From Lelliottia sp. WAP21 (GTDB lineage Bacteria; Pseudomonadota; Gammaproteobacteria; Enterobacterales; Enterobacteriaceae): a DNA stretch of 64,000 bases. Shown here in pieces: positions 38,518 to 46,232 of this stretch (positions are counted from its first letter, which is position 1; every line of letters starts with the position of its first letter). The translations under genes and the position numbers were made by a program. Location of the stretch: assembly GCF_020532665.2 (NCBI RefSeq), contig NZ_JAIWPG020000007.1:1-64000 (forward strand), written 5' to 3'. The notes beneath the pieces were generated by a model. That model searched no databases. It was not told the DNA's origin and was given only the letters and a program-made list of their open reading frames with translations.

Positions 38518-39402
38518 TTATTTTTCCTGCCAGCTGAAACGGCGGGCTATCAACATCAACCCTTGCTCCAGTAGCAGTCCAACCACGCCGATGATGACAA
38601 TGGCGATGAGAATGTTTTCAACGTTCAGGTTGTTCCACTCGTTCCAGATCCAGAAGCCGATCCCCAACCCACCGGTCAGCATTTCAGCCGCGACAATCAC
38701 CAGCCAGGCAATACCGATGGAGAGACGCACCCCGGTCAGGACCGACGGGAGGACCGCCGGAAAAAGGATTTTCTGCAGAATGGTCCACTCAGAGAGTTGT
38801 AAAACGCGCGCGACGTTGAGGTAGTCCTGCGGAATACGGCGTACACCTTCGGCAGTGTTGATGACCATAGGCCAGATGGAGCAGATAAAAATGGTCCAGC
38901 TTGATGCGGGCTCCGCTTTCTGGAACAGCAACAAGCCGATGGGCAGCCACGCCAGCGGACTGACCGGACGCAAAAGCGCGATAAGCGGCGTAAACATGCG
39001 GGAGAAAAAGGTAAAGCGACCAATCAGAAATCCCAGCGGGATGCCTGCCATTGCCGCCAGGCCAAACCCTATCGCCACGCGCTCAAGGGAGGCAAGAACG
39101 TTCCAGCCGATACCCATATCATTGGGACCGTCGCGATAAAAGGGATCGGCAAATAAGGTGATTGCCGAGTCCAGCGTACTGAGCGGTGTAGGAAATCCTT
39201 TGCTGTTAATCGCAGCCAGCTGCCAGAGCACCACCAGCAGCCCCAGCCCAAGAATCGCGGGAATGATTCGCTGAAAAAAAGCGTTGATCCTGCGGGCAAA
39301 TGCCGGAACTCGACGACGAACCTGTCTCGGTGGCAGCACAATAACCTCGCCGCTGACGGTGTTTTCTTCTTCTGTGACGTGGAGAATTTGCGTCTGTTTC
39401 AT
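38518..39402 (-). CDS. nasE: Nitrate/nitrite ABC transporter permease NasE
   Basis: Inner-membrane permease of the NrtB/SsuC type. Start at ATG 39402 (MKQTQILHVT), one base after the nasF stop, with AGGGGC upstream; the frame stays open 25 codons into nasF but those are not part of the protein. 294 residues with six hydrophobic helices and the EAA loop VARVLQLSEWTILQKILFP. Forms the channel with the NasD ATPase. Confidence 0.93.
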   Translation of the reverse strand: MKQTQILHVTEEENTVSGEVIVLPPRQVRRRVPAFARRINAFFQRIIPAILGLGLLVVLWQLAAINSKGFPTPLSTLDSAITLFADPFYRDGPNDMGIGWNVLASLERVAIGFGLAAMAGIPLGFLIGRFTFFSRMFTPLIALLRPVSPLAWLPIGLLLFQKAEPASSWTIFICSIWPMVINTAEGVRRIPQDYLNVARVLQLSEWTILQKILFPAVLPSVLTGVRLSIGIAWLVIVAAEMLTGGLGIGFWIWNEWNNLNVENILIAIVIIGVVGLLLEQGLMLIARRFSWQEK

Positions 39403-39403
39403 A

Positions 39404-40651
39404 TCAAGCCCCTGTACGGTGAATAGCAAAGCGACGGGCATACCCTTGCGGATCGGTTCCGTTCCAGACGGTGCCATCCATTAAGGTGCTGCTGCGCATC
39501 GTTGTGGTCGGTACGGTAATGCCCCCTACCGCCGAAGCGGCATCTTTCCAGATCGCGGTTTGATTGATGCGCCCGGCAATGCCCTGATAGTCCGGGTCGG
39601 TCTTCAGCAATCCCCAGCGACGAAACTGGGTCAGGAACCACATGCCATCGGAGTGCCAGGGATAACTCACTGCGCCTTCGTCAAAGAAACGGATAGGATG
39701 GGCGTCCTGCCAGCGCTGGCCGATACCATTGTCGTACTCTCCCAGCATGCGTCCGGTGAGGTACTGCTCTTTGGTATTGAGCCAGGCGCGACGGGAAAGG
39801 ATTTTTGCCGTTTCGCGTTTGTTGTCGGGCGAGGCGTCAATCCAGCGCTGTGCTTCCATTACGGCGCTGATCAGTGCCCGGGCGGTATGAGGATTTTTTT
39901 CCACCCAGTCGCGGCGTGTCCCGAGGATCTTCTCAGGGTGCTCTGGCCAGATGGATTGCGACGTCGCCGCCGTAAAGCCAATGCGATCGTTAATCGCGCG
40001 CGCGTTCCACGGCTCACCGACGCAAAAACCCACCATGTTGCCAATCCGCATGTTCATTACCATCTGCGGAGGTGGGACCACCACGGTACGGACGTCGTCG
40101 AATGGGTTAATCCCGGCGCTCGCCAGCCAGTAGTAGAGCCACATAGCGTGTGTCCCCGTCGGGAAGGTGTGGGCAAAGCTGTAGGTGCCCGGTGCCTGCC
40201 CATCGATATGCTTCTTAAGGCCATCCACATCCCGGACTCCCTTTTCCAGCAGATCGTTAGAGAGGGTGATGGCCTGTCCGTTATGGTTAAGCGTCATCAG
40301 GTTGGCCATGGGCTGGGTTTTCCCGGCAATCCCCAGCTCCAGACCATATAGCAAACCATATAGAATATGTGCCGCGTCCAGTTCGCCCGCGACCAGCTTG
40401 TCGCGTACGGCGGCCCAGCTCGCTTCTTTTGTGGGGACGATAGAGATGCCGTGTTTTTTATCGAACCCCTTCAGCGCGGCAATCACCACTGGCGCACAGT
40501 CGGTTAGCGGGATAAAACCAATGCGTACCGTCTCCTGCTCAGGTTTATCGGAACCGGCTGCCCACGCAGCCTGCATTACGCCAGGGAGTAACAGTGCTCC
40601 TCCTGCCAGCGTACCTGCCTGTATAAAACGCCTTCTCGTCCAGTCCGCCAT
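39404..40651 (-). CDS. nasF: Nitrate/nitrite periplasmic binding protein NasF
   Basis: Solute-binding protein of the NrtA/CmpA type that supplies nitrate or nitrite to NasED. Start at ATG 40651 with AGGAGCG upstream; 26 upstream in-frame codons cover the leader RNA and are not translated as this protein. 415 residues with a twin-arginine signal (TRRRFIQAG, hydrophobic core, cleavage near AWA), suggesting export by Tat. Binding-protein segments include GFIPLTDCAPVVIA and GFCVGEPWNARAI. First structural gene, controlled by NasR antitermination in the leader. Confidence 0.94.
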   Translation of the reverse strand: MADWTRRRFIQAGTLAGGALLLPGVMQAAWAAGSDKPEQETVRIGFIPLTDCAPVVIAALKGFDKKHGISIVPTKEASWAAVRDKLVAGELDAAHILYGLLYGLELGIAGKTQPMANLMTLNHNGQAITLSNDLLEKGVRDVDGLKKHIDGQAPGTYSFAHTFPTGTHAMWLYYWLASAGINPFDDVRTVVVPPPQMVMNMRIGNMVGFCVGEPWNARAINDRIGFTAATSQSIWPEHPEKILGTRRDWVEKNPHTARALISAVMEAQRWIDASPDNKRETAKILSRRAWLNTKEQYLTGRMLGEYDNGIGQRWQDAHPIRFFDEGAVSYPWHSDGMWFLTQFRRWGLLKTDPDYQGIAGRINQTAIWKDAASAVGGITVPTTTMRSSTLMDGTVWNGTDPQGYARRFAIHRTGA

Positions 40652-40671
40652 ACTCGCTCCTGAAAAATGCC

Positions 40672-40711
40672 AAAAAAAAGCGCCCAACAATGCCGAAGCA
40701 CTGCAGGACGC
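40672..40711 (-). terminator. nasF leader intrinsic terminator (target of NasR antitermination)
   Basis: 14-position stem (40698-40711 with 40680-40693; 12 or 13 pairs counting G-U) closed by a UUCG tetraloop and followed on the minus strand by eight T residues, ending 20 nt before the nasF start codon. Without NasR activity it should stop transcription ahead of the operon. Its 5' arm overlaps the second hexaloop stem, so the two structures exclude each other. Confidence 0.9.
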
Positions 40712-40751
40712 CTTTATCCAATAACGCACGCGCCGCCGTTGGCGCGTCGTT
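40706..40751 (-). promoter_or_regulatory. ANTAR dual-hexaloop antiterminator in nasF leader
   Basis: Two small hairpins with six-base loops on the minus strand. The first (40723-40751) has an 11-bp stem with one bulged G around loop AACGGC; the second (40706-40719) has a 4-bp stem around loop AAAGGC. Both loops have A at position 1 and G at position 4, the recognised signature of ANTAR-binding RNAs. The second overlaps the terminator arm. Nitrate- or nitrite-bound NasR should stabilise this form and allow read-through. Confidence 0.8.
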
Positions 40752-40771
40752 AAAAATGGTGAATGAAATAA

Positions 40772-40787
40772 TGCAAAGGCAATGCCA
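40772..40787 (-). promoter_or_regulatory. Sigma-54 promoter of the nas operon
   Basis: TGGCATTGCCTTTGCA on the minus strand matches the sigma-54 consensus, with GG and GC exactly 10 bp apart (-24/-12). Transcription would begin about 12 nt downstream, just before the first leader hairpin. This ties the operon to nitrogen limitation through NtrC; I did not identify convincing paired NtrC sites in the 90 nt upstream. Confidence 0.85.
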
Positions 40788-40877
40788 GGTTTGCACGCCC
40801 TGGCTGACGGCCTTTCTCATGCTCCGACGAGATACAACGCACCTCGATCAGGCAGGAAATGCCCACAGATTGTGCAA

Positions 40878-42059
40878 CTACTCCTTTGGAGTTAACTGCC
40901 ACAAGGTCTTAACGGTTAACAGGGCCTGCGCGATATCCACCATGCGCTGGTTTTTATCCATTGCCATTTTTCGTAGCGCGCCCCAGGCCTGTTCCTCACT
41001 CATTTTCTGATGTGCCATCAGAAGGTTTTTTGCTTTATCAATGGTTTTACGTGCGTCCAGGGTATCGCGCAGAGAGGCAAGCTGGCGTGAAAGACGTTCA
41101 ATTTCGCGCGCCTGCTGCCTGACCAGCGGGAGCAACGCTTTATCAGGAAACAGGGGCAAGACGTTATCCTCGCCCATCAGAAAAGGGGGCTCTGTCTGAA
41201 GATCGCTCCGCTCCTGGACGTCCACCACCAGATCGGCGATTAAGTCCTCTTCAAGCGCGCGGAGATTTTCCAGCCTGAACGTTTGCAAGGTAAACCAGTT
41301 GAGGGCGGTCGCTCCTTTGTCATTCGCAGGCTGCCGGGTACAGGCTATACGCCGTAATTTTTCGATATCGCCCTGAGGCTGCGCGTGCGCATGATAGGCC
41401 GCCTGCATCCCGGCATTCACCCGCGTTAAAAAGATTTCAAAACAGGCCTGCTGAGCCTCAATGCGATCGACCAGAGTCTGGCGCATCTCATCGCTGAAGT
41501 GTCCTTGTGTGAACCCCATCGCCCCGAGCGCGCGCTCCTGCCCTACCCACTCTTTGCCCTGCATCAAACTGTAGAGTGCGACAAATCGCCCTGCAATTTG
41601 CGGATCGTCAATGCTGTCATTGAGTTGCGGGATAATACTGAGAAGATGACGCAACGTACGGCTGTACTGTTCCGTTGCCAGATGAGCGGTAATGTTTTGG
41701 TTTACGATGGCCTCGCGAAGCGTGCCAAGTCGTTCCAGATCGTCCAGCGCCATGGCGATACGCTCGCAAAGGGCGCTACCCGAAAGAGCGGATGGCGGAT
41801 TTAGCGAGCGGTGAAATGCCGAAAGCGTTTCATCTACCAATGCCCGGCTGGCTTTGCACTCTGCCGCGTAAAGCTGCCCTTGCGAGCAGAGCCAGATGTT
41901 GGACGCCCCTCGCTCGCACTGTAACATATGCACCAGGCGACTCAGATGGCTCACCAGCGCCCCGCATTGCGCCAGGTTGTTTAATTGCTGTTGACGGATC
42001 TTTTTGGCCCGTTGAAACCATTCGGTGGCGCCGGGTGGCCTGTCAGTGATTGTCGTCAT
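40878..42059 (-). CDS. nasR: Nitrate-responsive antitermination regulator NasR
   Basis: RNA-binding regulator that senses nitrate/nitrite and prevents termination in the nasF leader. 393 residues: an N-terminal NIT domain (about 35-280) rich in helices with conserved Arg residues (LVHMLQCERGASNIWL), then a coiled-coil and a C-terminal ANTAR domain (about 325-385; KTIDKAKNLLMAHQKMSEEQAWGALRKMA). 226 nt upstream of nasF on the same strand, as in Klebsiella. The presence of both the protein and its RNA target makes the assignment strong. Confidence 0.95.
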   Translation of the reverse strand: MTTITDRPPGATEWFQRAKKIRQQQLNNLAQCGALVSHLSRLVHMLQCERGASNIWLCSQGQLYAAECKASRALVDETLSAFHRSLNPPSALSGSALCERIAMALDDLERLGTLREAIVNQNITAHLATEQYSRTLRHLLSIIPQLNDSIDDPQIAGRFVALYSLMQGKEWVGQERALGAMGFTQGHFSDEMRQTLVDRIEAQQACFEIFLTRVNAGMQAAYHAHAQPQGDIEKLRRIACTRQPANDKGATALNWFTLQTFRLENLRALEEDLIADLVVDVQERSDLQTEPPFLMGEDNVLPLFPDKALLPLVRQQAREIERLSRQLASLRDTLDARKTIDKAKNLLMAHQKMSEEQAWGALRKMAMDKNQRMVDIAQALLTVKTLWQLTPKE

Positions 42060-42132
42060 GCTTACTCTCCCGGGTCAGTGTTTCCGGAAGATAAAGCAAT
42101 TTTCATGCCCTATTCATCGAACAGGAGTCAAT

Positions 42133-42486
42133 ATGCAGAAGATTGTCATCGTCGCTAACGGCGCAGCCTATGGAAGTGAATCACTTTTTAATAGCCTGCG
42201 TCTTGCCATTGCGTTGCGCGAGAACGAAAGCGCGCTGGATCTCAGGCTGTTTCTGATGTCCGATGCGGTTACCGCGGGGCTAAAAGGACAAAAACCCGCC
42301 GAGGGATATAATATTCAGCAGATGCTGGAGATCCTGACGGCGCAAAACACGCCGGTAAAATTATGCAAAACCTGTACGGATGGACGCGGCATCACCGCTT
42401 TGCCGCTGATTGACGGGGTGGAAATCGGTACGCTGGTTGAACTGGCGCAGTGGACCCTGGCCGCCGATAAAGTATTAACTTTCTAA
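42133..42486 (+). CDS. ychN: DsrE-family protein YchN
   Basis: 117-residue cytoplasmic protein nearly identical to E. coli YchN, a hexameric DsrE/TusD-like fold protein. Start ATG 42133 behind AGGAG (42123-42127); the longer frame upstream overlaps the nasR start. The conserved Cys pair in KLCKTCTDGRG (about 78-88) resembles the sulfur-relay cysteine site, but no sulfur-transfer role is proven. In E. coli ychN lies next to ychO; here the nas cluster lies between them. Confidence 0.93.
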   Translation: MQKIVIVANGAAYGSESLFNSLRLAIALRENESALDLRLFLMSDAVTAGLKGQKPAEGYNIQQMLEILTAQNTPVKLCKTCTDGRGITALPLIDGVEIGTLVELAQWTLAADKVLTF

Positions 42487-42533
42487 TAATAAAGCCGTGA
42501 AAATATTTTTTTCTTATGGACGCGGTTACACCA

Positions 42534-42560
42534 TCAAGTTCCCTGCCAGGTTGCCGATAG
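42534..42560 (+). promoter_or_regulatory. Sigma-28 (FliA) promoter of the chemoreceptor gene
   Basis: TCAAGTTC (42534-42541), an 11-bp spacer, then GCCGATAG (42553-42560). This is a very good match to the sigma-28 consensus TAAAGTTT-N11-GCCGATAA and places the receptor in the late flagellar/chemotaxis regulon. Confidence 0.88.
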
Positions 42561-42593
42561 GCATCTTAAGTCAACTTTGCAGGGTTCTCAGTT

Positions 42594-44378
42594 ATGTTCC
42601 AGTCCATACGTGCACGTATTCTCATGGTCACTACCAGCTGTCTGGTGGTTGCCCTTCTGCTCAACACCATTATCAATTTTCAGGTGACCCGCAAGGATAA
42701 TCAGGAATCACAGCGCGATATCCTGGCCAGCACCAGCGCCAGCCATAATATGGCTATTGCCGACTGGGTAAACAGTAAAATGATGGTCATTGCCTCTGCG
42801 CAAACTCTTGCCCTCAGCGACGATCCGATCCCCCTGTTTAAACAGCTGGCACAGGCCGGCGGTTTTACCAATGTCTATGTTGGCTATGCCACTAAAACGG
42901 CGAAATTCTCGGACCCGACGGGCGTTCCTGCCGACTACGATCCGACGGTCCGTCCCTGGTACCAGCAGGTCTTACATGATGATGCTCCGGTCGTGACTGC
43001 ACCGTATGTGGATGCGGGGACGGGCAAACTGGTGGTGACATTTGCCGTACCGGTAAAAGAAAACGGGACCCTGCACGCCGTGGTGGCGGGCGACGTTGCC
43101 ATGGACAGCGTGGTGGCGAATATTCGCGGTATTCATCCTACGCCTGCGAGCAGCGGTTTACTTATCGACAGCGATGGCACCGTTATTGCCGCTAACGATC
43201 CGGCCCTGACGCTAAAACCATTCAATGAGACGGTAAAAGGGGTCGACCTGAACGCGCTGAAACAAGGCCGCGAATCCGACGGTACGCTGGCAGGCGCTGA
43301 AAAAACGTTTATTGCGACCCCCATTGCAGGCACCCACTGGCTGCTGGTGGTTGCGCTCGACAGCAATGATGCGACGTCCGGGATGCGATCGCTGCTGAAA
43401 GCCTCTGCCCTGTCTCTGGTGATTCTGGTACTGATCAGCGCCACCCTTGTACATCTGCTGATCGCACGGCTTCTGAAGCGCCTGTCGGATATTCGTGATG
43501 CCATGCACGCTATCGCTAACGGCACCAACGATCTGTCACAACGCCTGCCGGAAACCGGACGGGACGAGGTGGCGCAAATTGCCCATGCCTTTAACGCCTT
43601 TAGCGACAAACTTTCTCAGGTGATGGTGCAACTGCGAGATGCCAGTGCCTCGGTGAAAAACGCCGCGCGTGAAATTGCCGCAGGCAACCAGGACCTGTCA
43701 GGGCGCACCGAGCAGGCGGCGTCCAGCCTGCGTGAAACCGCCAGCGCGGTCGAGCAGATCACCGCGTCCGTCTCTCAGTCGAACGACTCTGCGGCCGAAG
43801 CGAACGAGCAGGCCAGCAAAGCGTCGGCCGCCGCCTCGCGCGGTGGCGATGTGGTTTCCCAGGCCATCAGCACCATGCAGTCGATTGAAGTCGCTTCTAC
43901 CCAGATTGGTGATATCACGAGCGTGATAGACGGGATCGCCTTCCAGACGAACATTCTTGCGCTGAACGCTGCCGTTGAAGCTGCACGCGCGGGTGAACAA
44001 GGACGTGGATTTGCGGTGGTCGCAGGTGAAGTGCGCAGTCTGGCCAGCCGCAGCGCGCAGGCCGCGAAAGAGATTAAAACGCTGATCGAATCGACGACAC
44101 ACAGCGTGGCCACTGGCTCACGCTATGTCCACCTTGCCGGGGAGAGCATGGATGAGATCCGCGCCAGTATCGTTAGCGTGTCGGGAATTATGCGTGAAAT
44201 TTCCATCGCGACCAGCGAACAAATGAAAGGTATTCATGAGATCAACCATGCGGTCACGCATCTGGATCGTATGGTGCAGCAAAACGCCGAGCTGGTCGTT
44301 CAATCCGCCGCTGCCGCCGGCGCGCTGGAAAGTCAGGCGGGTGACCTCGCTGAAACGGCCGGTCATTTCCGCATTTAA
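42594..44378 (+). CDS. Methyl-accepting chemotaxis protein with dCache sensor
   Basis: 594-residue transmembrane chemoreceptor. An N-terminal helix (about 8-30) and a second (about 268-290) bound a periplasmic double-Cache domain. HAMP (about 290-345) and the cytoplasmic signalling domain with the canonical hairpin tip (IDGIAFQTNILALNAAVEAA) follow. The sensor shows R120, W122, Y123, Y138 and D167 in the spacing of the amino-acid-binding dCache motif, so amino acids are the likely ligands (inference). It lacks the C-terminal NWETF-type CheR/CheB tether. Not one of the classical Tsr/Tar/Trg/Tap receptors, whose sensors are four-helix bundles. Confidence 0.93.
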   Translation: MFQSIRARILMVTTSCLVVALLLNTIINFQVTRKDNQESQRDILASTSASHNMAIADWVNSKMMVIASAQTLALSDDPIPLFKQLAQAGGFTNVYVGYATKTAKFSDPTGVPADYDPTVRPWYQQVLHDDAPVVTAPYVDAGTGKLVVTFAVPVKENGTLHAVVAGDVAMDSVVANIRGIHPTPASSGLLIDSDGTVIAANDPALTLKPFNETVKGVDLNALKQGRESDGTLAGAEKTFIATPIAGTHWLLVVALDSNDATSGMRSLLKASALSLVILVLISATLVHLLIARLLKRLSDIRDAMHAIANGTNDLSQRLPETGRDEVAQIAHAFNAFSDKLSQVMVQLRDASASVKNAAREIAAGNQDLSGRTEQAASSLRETASAVEQITASVSQSNDSAAEANEQASKASAAASRGGDVVSQAISTMQSIEVASTQIGDITSVIDGIAFQTNILALNAAVEAARAGEQGRGFAVVAGEVRSLASRSAQAAKEIKTLIESTTHSVATGSRYVHLAGESMDEIRASIVSVSGIMREISIATSEQMKGIHEINHAVTHLDRMVQQNAELVVQSAAAAGALESQAGDLAETAGHFRI

Positions 44379-44385
44379 TTTTCTT

Positions 44386-44450
44386 CTGGCGCGTATCGAC
44401 CTGTACAAATACGCGCCAGCTGAATGCTTTAAGGCATTTTGTCATTTTTG
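44386..44450 (+). terminator. Tandem hairpins after the chemoreceptor gene
   Basis: A perfect 11-bp inverted repeat (44386-44396 with 44409-44419), then a small AATGC/GCATT hairpin running into T-rich sequence. It ends the receptor transcript 7 nt after the stop codon; only the second hairpin has the T-rich tail of an intrinsic terminator. Confidence 0.6.
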
Positions 44451-44525
44451 TTTAAACGTTATGCCATTTTTTGATCAAAATCAGCATCGATACCCTTCTC
44501 CTTTGGTGTTATGCCAATCGTACAT

Positions 44526-44541
44526 TGTGAACAACATCACA
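44526..44541 (+). promoter_or_regulatory. Perfect-core CRP site
   Basis: TGTGAACAACATCACA: exact TGTGA-N6-TCACA core of the cAMP-CRP operator, 51-66 bp upstream of the next start codon. Its place suggests control of the small gene at 44592. Confidence 0.75.
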
Positions 44542-44591
44542 CGCAGGATAGGCCGCAAGGAGTGCGTTGTTTCCGGACTATGGGGTAAAAA

Positions 44592-44834
44592 ATGGCACTG
44601 GTAAAAACAAGTTTGAAATTATTTGGCGGGGATACCGTCGTGGTGCGATGTTCAGAACGTTGCCACATTCATCTGAGAAGCGCTCAGGCACAGAGGCAAT
44701 CCCAGGTGGATATTCTGAGCGTACAAAATAGGGATAACGCCTGGCTTACGGTGCCCTACACCGGCACCTGGGATGTCTTGATCGACAGCCACAGCCAGTC
44801 GCTGGAACATTCGGTTAGCTACGTGGCGGCTTAA
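44592..44834 (+). CDS. Small DUF1883-like protein
   Basis: 80-residue protein; start ATG 44592 with GGGG about 6 nt upstream. No signal peptide or membrane helix. The pattern of alternating hydrophobic strands, an early GGDTVVV (about 12-18), and a later VPYTGTWDVLID (about 54-65) resembles DUF1883 domains, small beta proteins of unknown function. The family match is by eye. The perfect CRP operator upstream suggests carbon-source regulation. I know of no E. coli K-12 gene at this position. Confidence 0.7.
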   Translation: MALVKTSLKLFGGDTVVVRCSERCHIHLRSAQAQRQSQVDILSVQNRDNAWLTVPYTGTWDVLIDSHSQSLEHSVSYVAA

Positions 44835-44844
44835 TGTCGTTTTT

Positions 44845-44871
44845 CGCCCGGCAAGCAGAAACTGCCGGGCG
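44845..44871. repeat. REP-like palindrome between DUF1883 gene and chaC
   Basis: Perfect 9-bp inverted repeat (44845-44853 with 44863-44871) between convergent genes, with no T-run on the exit side in either direction. It shares the TGCCGGGC/GCCCGGCA arms with another palindrome at 47335-47359, so both look like members of a repetitive extragenic palindrome family rather than simple terminators. Confidence 0.5.
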
Positions 44872-44877
44872 CTGAGG

Positions 44878-45573
44878 TTATGCAAATCCGGGACGTAACT
44901 GCCCTTCACAACCCTGCCCCTCTAAGAGGGCTTTCACTCGGGTCACGAGTTCATTCAGGCAGTCATCTTTCATCCCCAGACGCATCAGCTCCTGATCCAG
45001 TGAAAAGAGATATTGGGCGTTAGTGCCGAGCGGGCCGCTGGCGGCCGCAATCAGGGGCGCAATCACCTGAGCACGGGTATCGGCTTCATAAAGAGGATGG
45101 CGCGGGTCCATGATAAACACCAGCGCATTGACGGTACGACCGTCGTCCAGATCGAGTTTGCACCAGCAGGGCATGTAGCAACCGGTGATCATTTCACGTT
45201 TCCAGAGCAGCGCCAGTTCATCTTCCAGGGTGTCGTCGGGTAACCGATAGGCCACGCCCGTGGTGCGTCCGCCCTCTTTTAGTGCAAGCATACGGCCAGG
45301 CTGGCAAGGGGTGCCCCGTCCGGCGGTCAGGCGTAAACAGAACGCGCGGTGCCATCCGGGCAAGGTCCCCGTTGCTGATTCAACAAACTCAAGGGCCGGG
45401 TTCCACATCAAAGAACCATAGCCGAACACCCAAACCGGACCATCATCTGGCCGGCAGGCAATCGTCGCGGCAAGCGATGCCGCACGCTGTTCAGCCGACC
45501 AGAGAAGCGATTCCTCAATGGTACCAAATGCCGTCTTACAATCCGCCTTCATTAAGAAATCACGCGTTAACAT
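44878..45573 (-). CDS. chaC: Glutathione-specific gamma-glutamylcyclotransferase ChaC
   Basis: Cleaves glutathione to 5-oxoproline and Cys-Gly in the cytosol (ChaC family activity). Start ATG 45573 (MLTRDFLMKADCK) directly behind GGAGGTAA; 42 more in-frame codons upstream are not conserved. 231 residues, with the family substrate-binding loop VFGYGSLMWNP (about 50-60) and the acidic catalytic region. In E. coli it sits with chaB and chaA; the name reflects early work on Ca2+/Na+ transport, not a transport role. Confidence 0.95.
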   Translation of the reverse strand: MLTRDFLMKADCKTAFGTIEESLLWSAEQRAASLAATIACRPDDGPVWVFGYGSLMWNPALEFVESATGTLPGWHRAFCLRLTAGRGTPCQPGRMLALKEGGRTTGVAYRLPDDTLEDELALLWKREMITGCYMPCWCKLDLDDGRTVNALVFIMDPRHPLYEADTRAQVIAPLIAAASGPLGTNAQYLFSLDQELMRLGMKDDCLNELVTRVKALLEGQGCEGQLRPGFA

Positions 45574-45733
45574 ATTTACCTCCGCCACTGCATGCTTCCC
45601 TGCTACAACTGTTATCCTGGTTTGTGCGCTGTTCATTTTCACAGCAATGCACAAACGATAAGCAAATAACGGGCCGGTTGCAATACAACAGCGGTTCAAC
45701 AGCCTTAATCGTCAAAATAAAGGCGATCCAGGG

Positions 45734-45964
45734 CTATTTCTTTTTATGCCATTTATCGTCCTCCCCCTTTTCATAATCATGTTTAACGGCGGCCCAGGCT
45801 ACCTTATGTGCGGTTTCTTCCCGGCTCGCATCATCGCGCCGGTCGTCTTTATCTTTATATTGATCCCAGGCGCTGTTGAAGGCTTCTTTATAGATTTCCT
45901 GCGCATGGGCAGGCAGGACATGCTGCACGCTGTCTGGTAAATCAGTTTTCGCTTTATAGGGCAT
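45734..45964 (-). CDS. chaB: ChaB family protein
   Basis: 76-residue, highly charged cytoplasmic protein, full length relative to E. coli ChaB. Contains the family segment AQEIYKEAFNSAWDQYKD and a Lys-rich C-terminal tail. Described as a putative regulator of the ChaA antiporter; that role is not firmly shown. Start has AAAGGAGG upstream. Transcribed opposite to chaA from a 268-bp AT-rich intergenic region and 160 nt upstream of chaC. Confidence 0.92.
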   Translation of the reverse strand: MPYKAKTDLPDSVQHVLPAHAQEIYKEAFNSAWDQYKDKDDRRDDASREETAHKVAWAAVKHDYEKGEDDKWHKKK

Positions 45965-46232
45965 CGTAAACCTCCTTTTGCGGTAAAAGGTAAGTGTGGT
46001 AGAGGATGCGCAGGGGTGCCAGTAAGATTAACATTGTGTTAAATGAGAATATTTAATTCATTGTTATATATAGTCTATTTATGGTTAACAACTAAATACA
46101 GGCTCTTTACCGAGAAAAATGATAAAGGGTAAAATTAAGTAAACAATTACTGGTTTTCATCACAGATCTGTTAGTTTAATGGTCTTCAATTTATATCTAT
46201 AATTACAATCATCTGCACTGATGGAGAATCGC

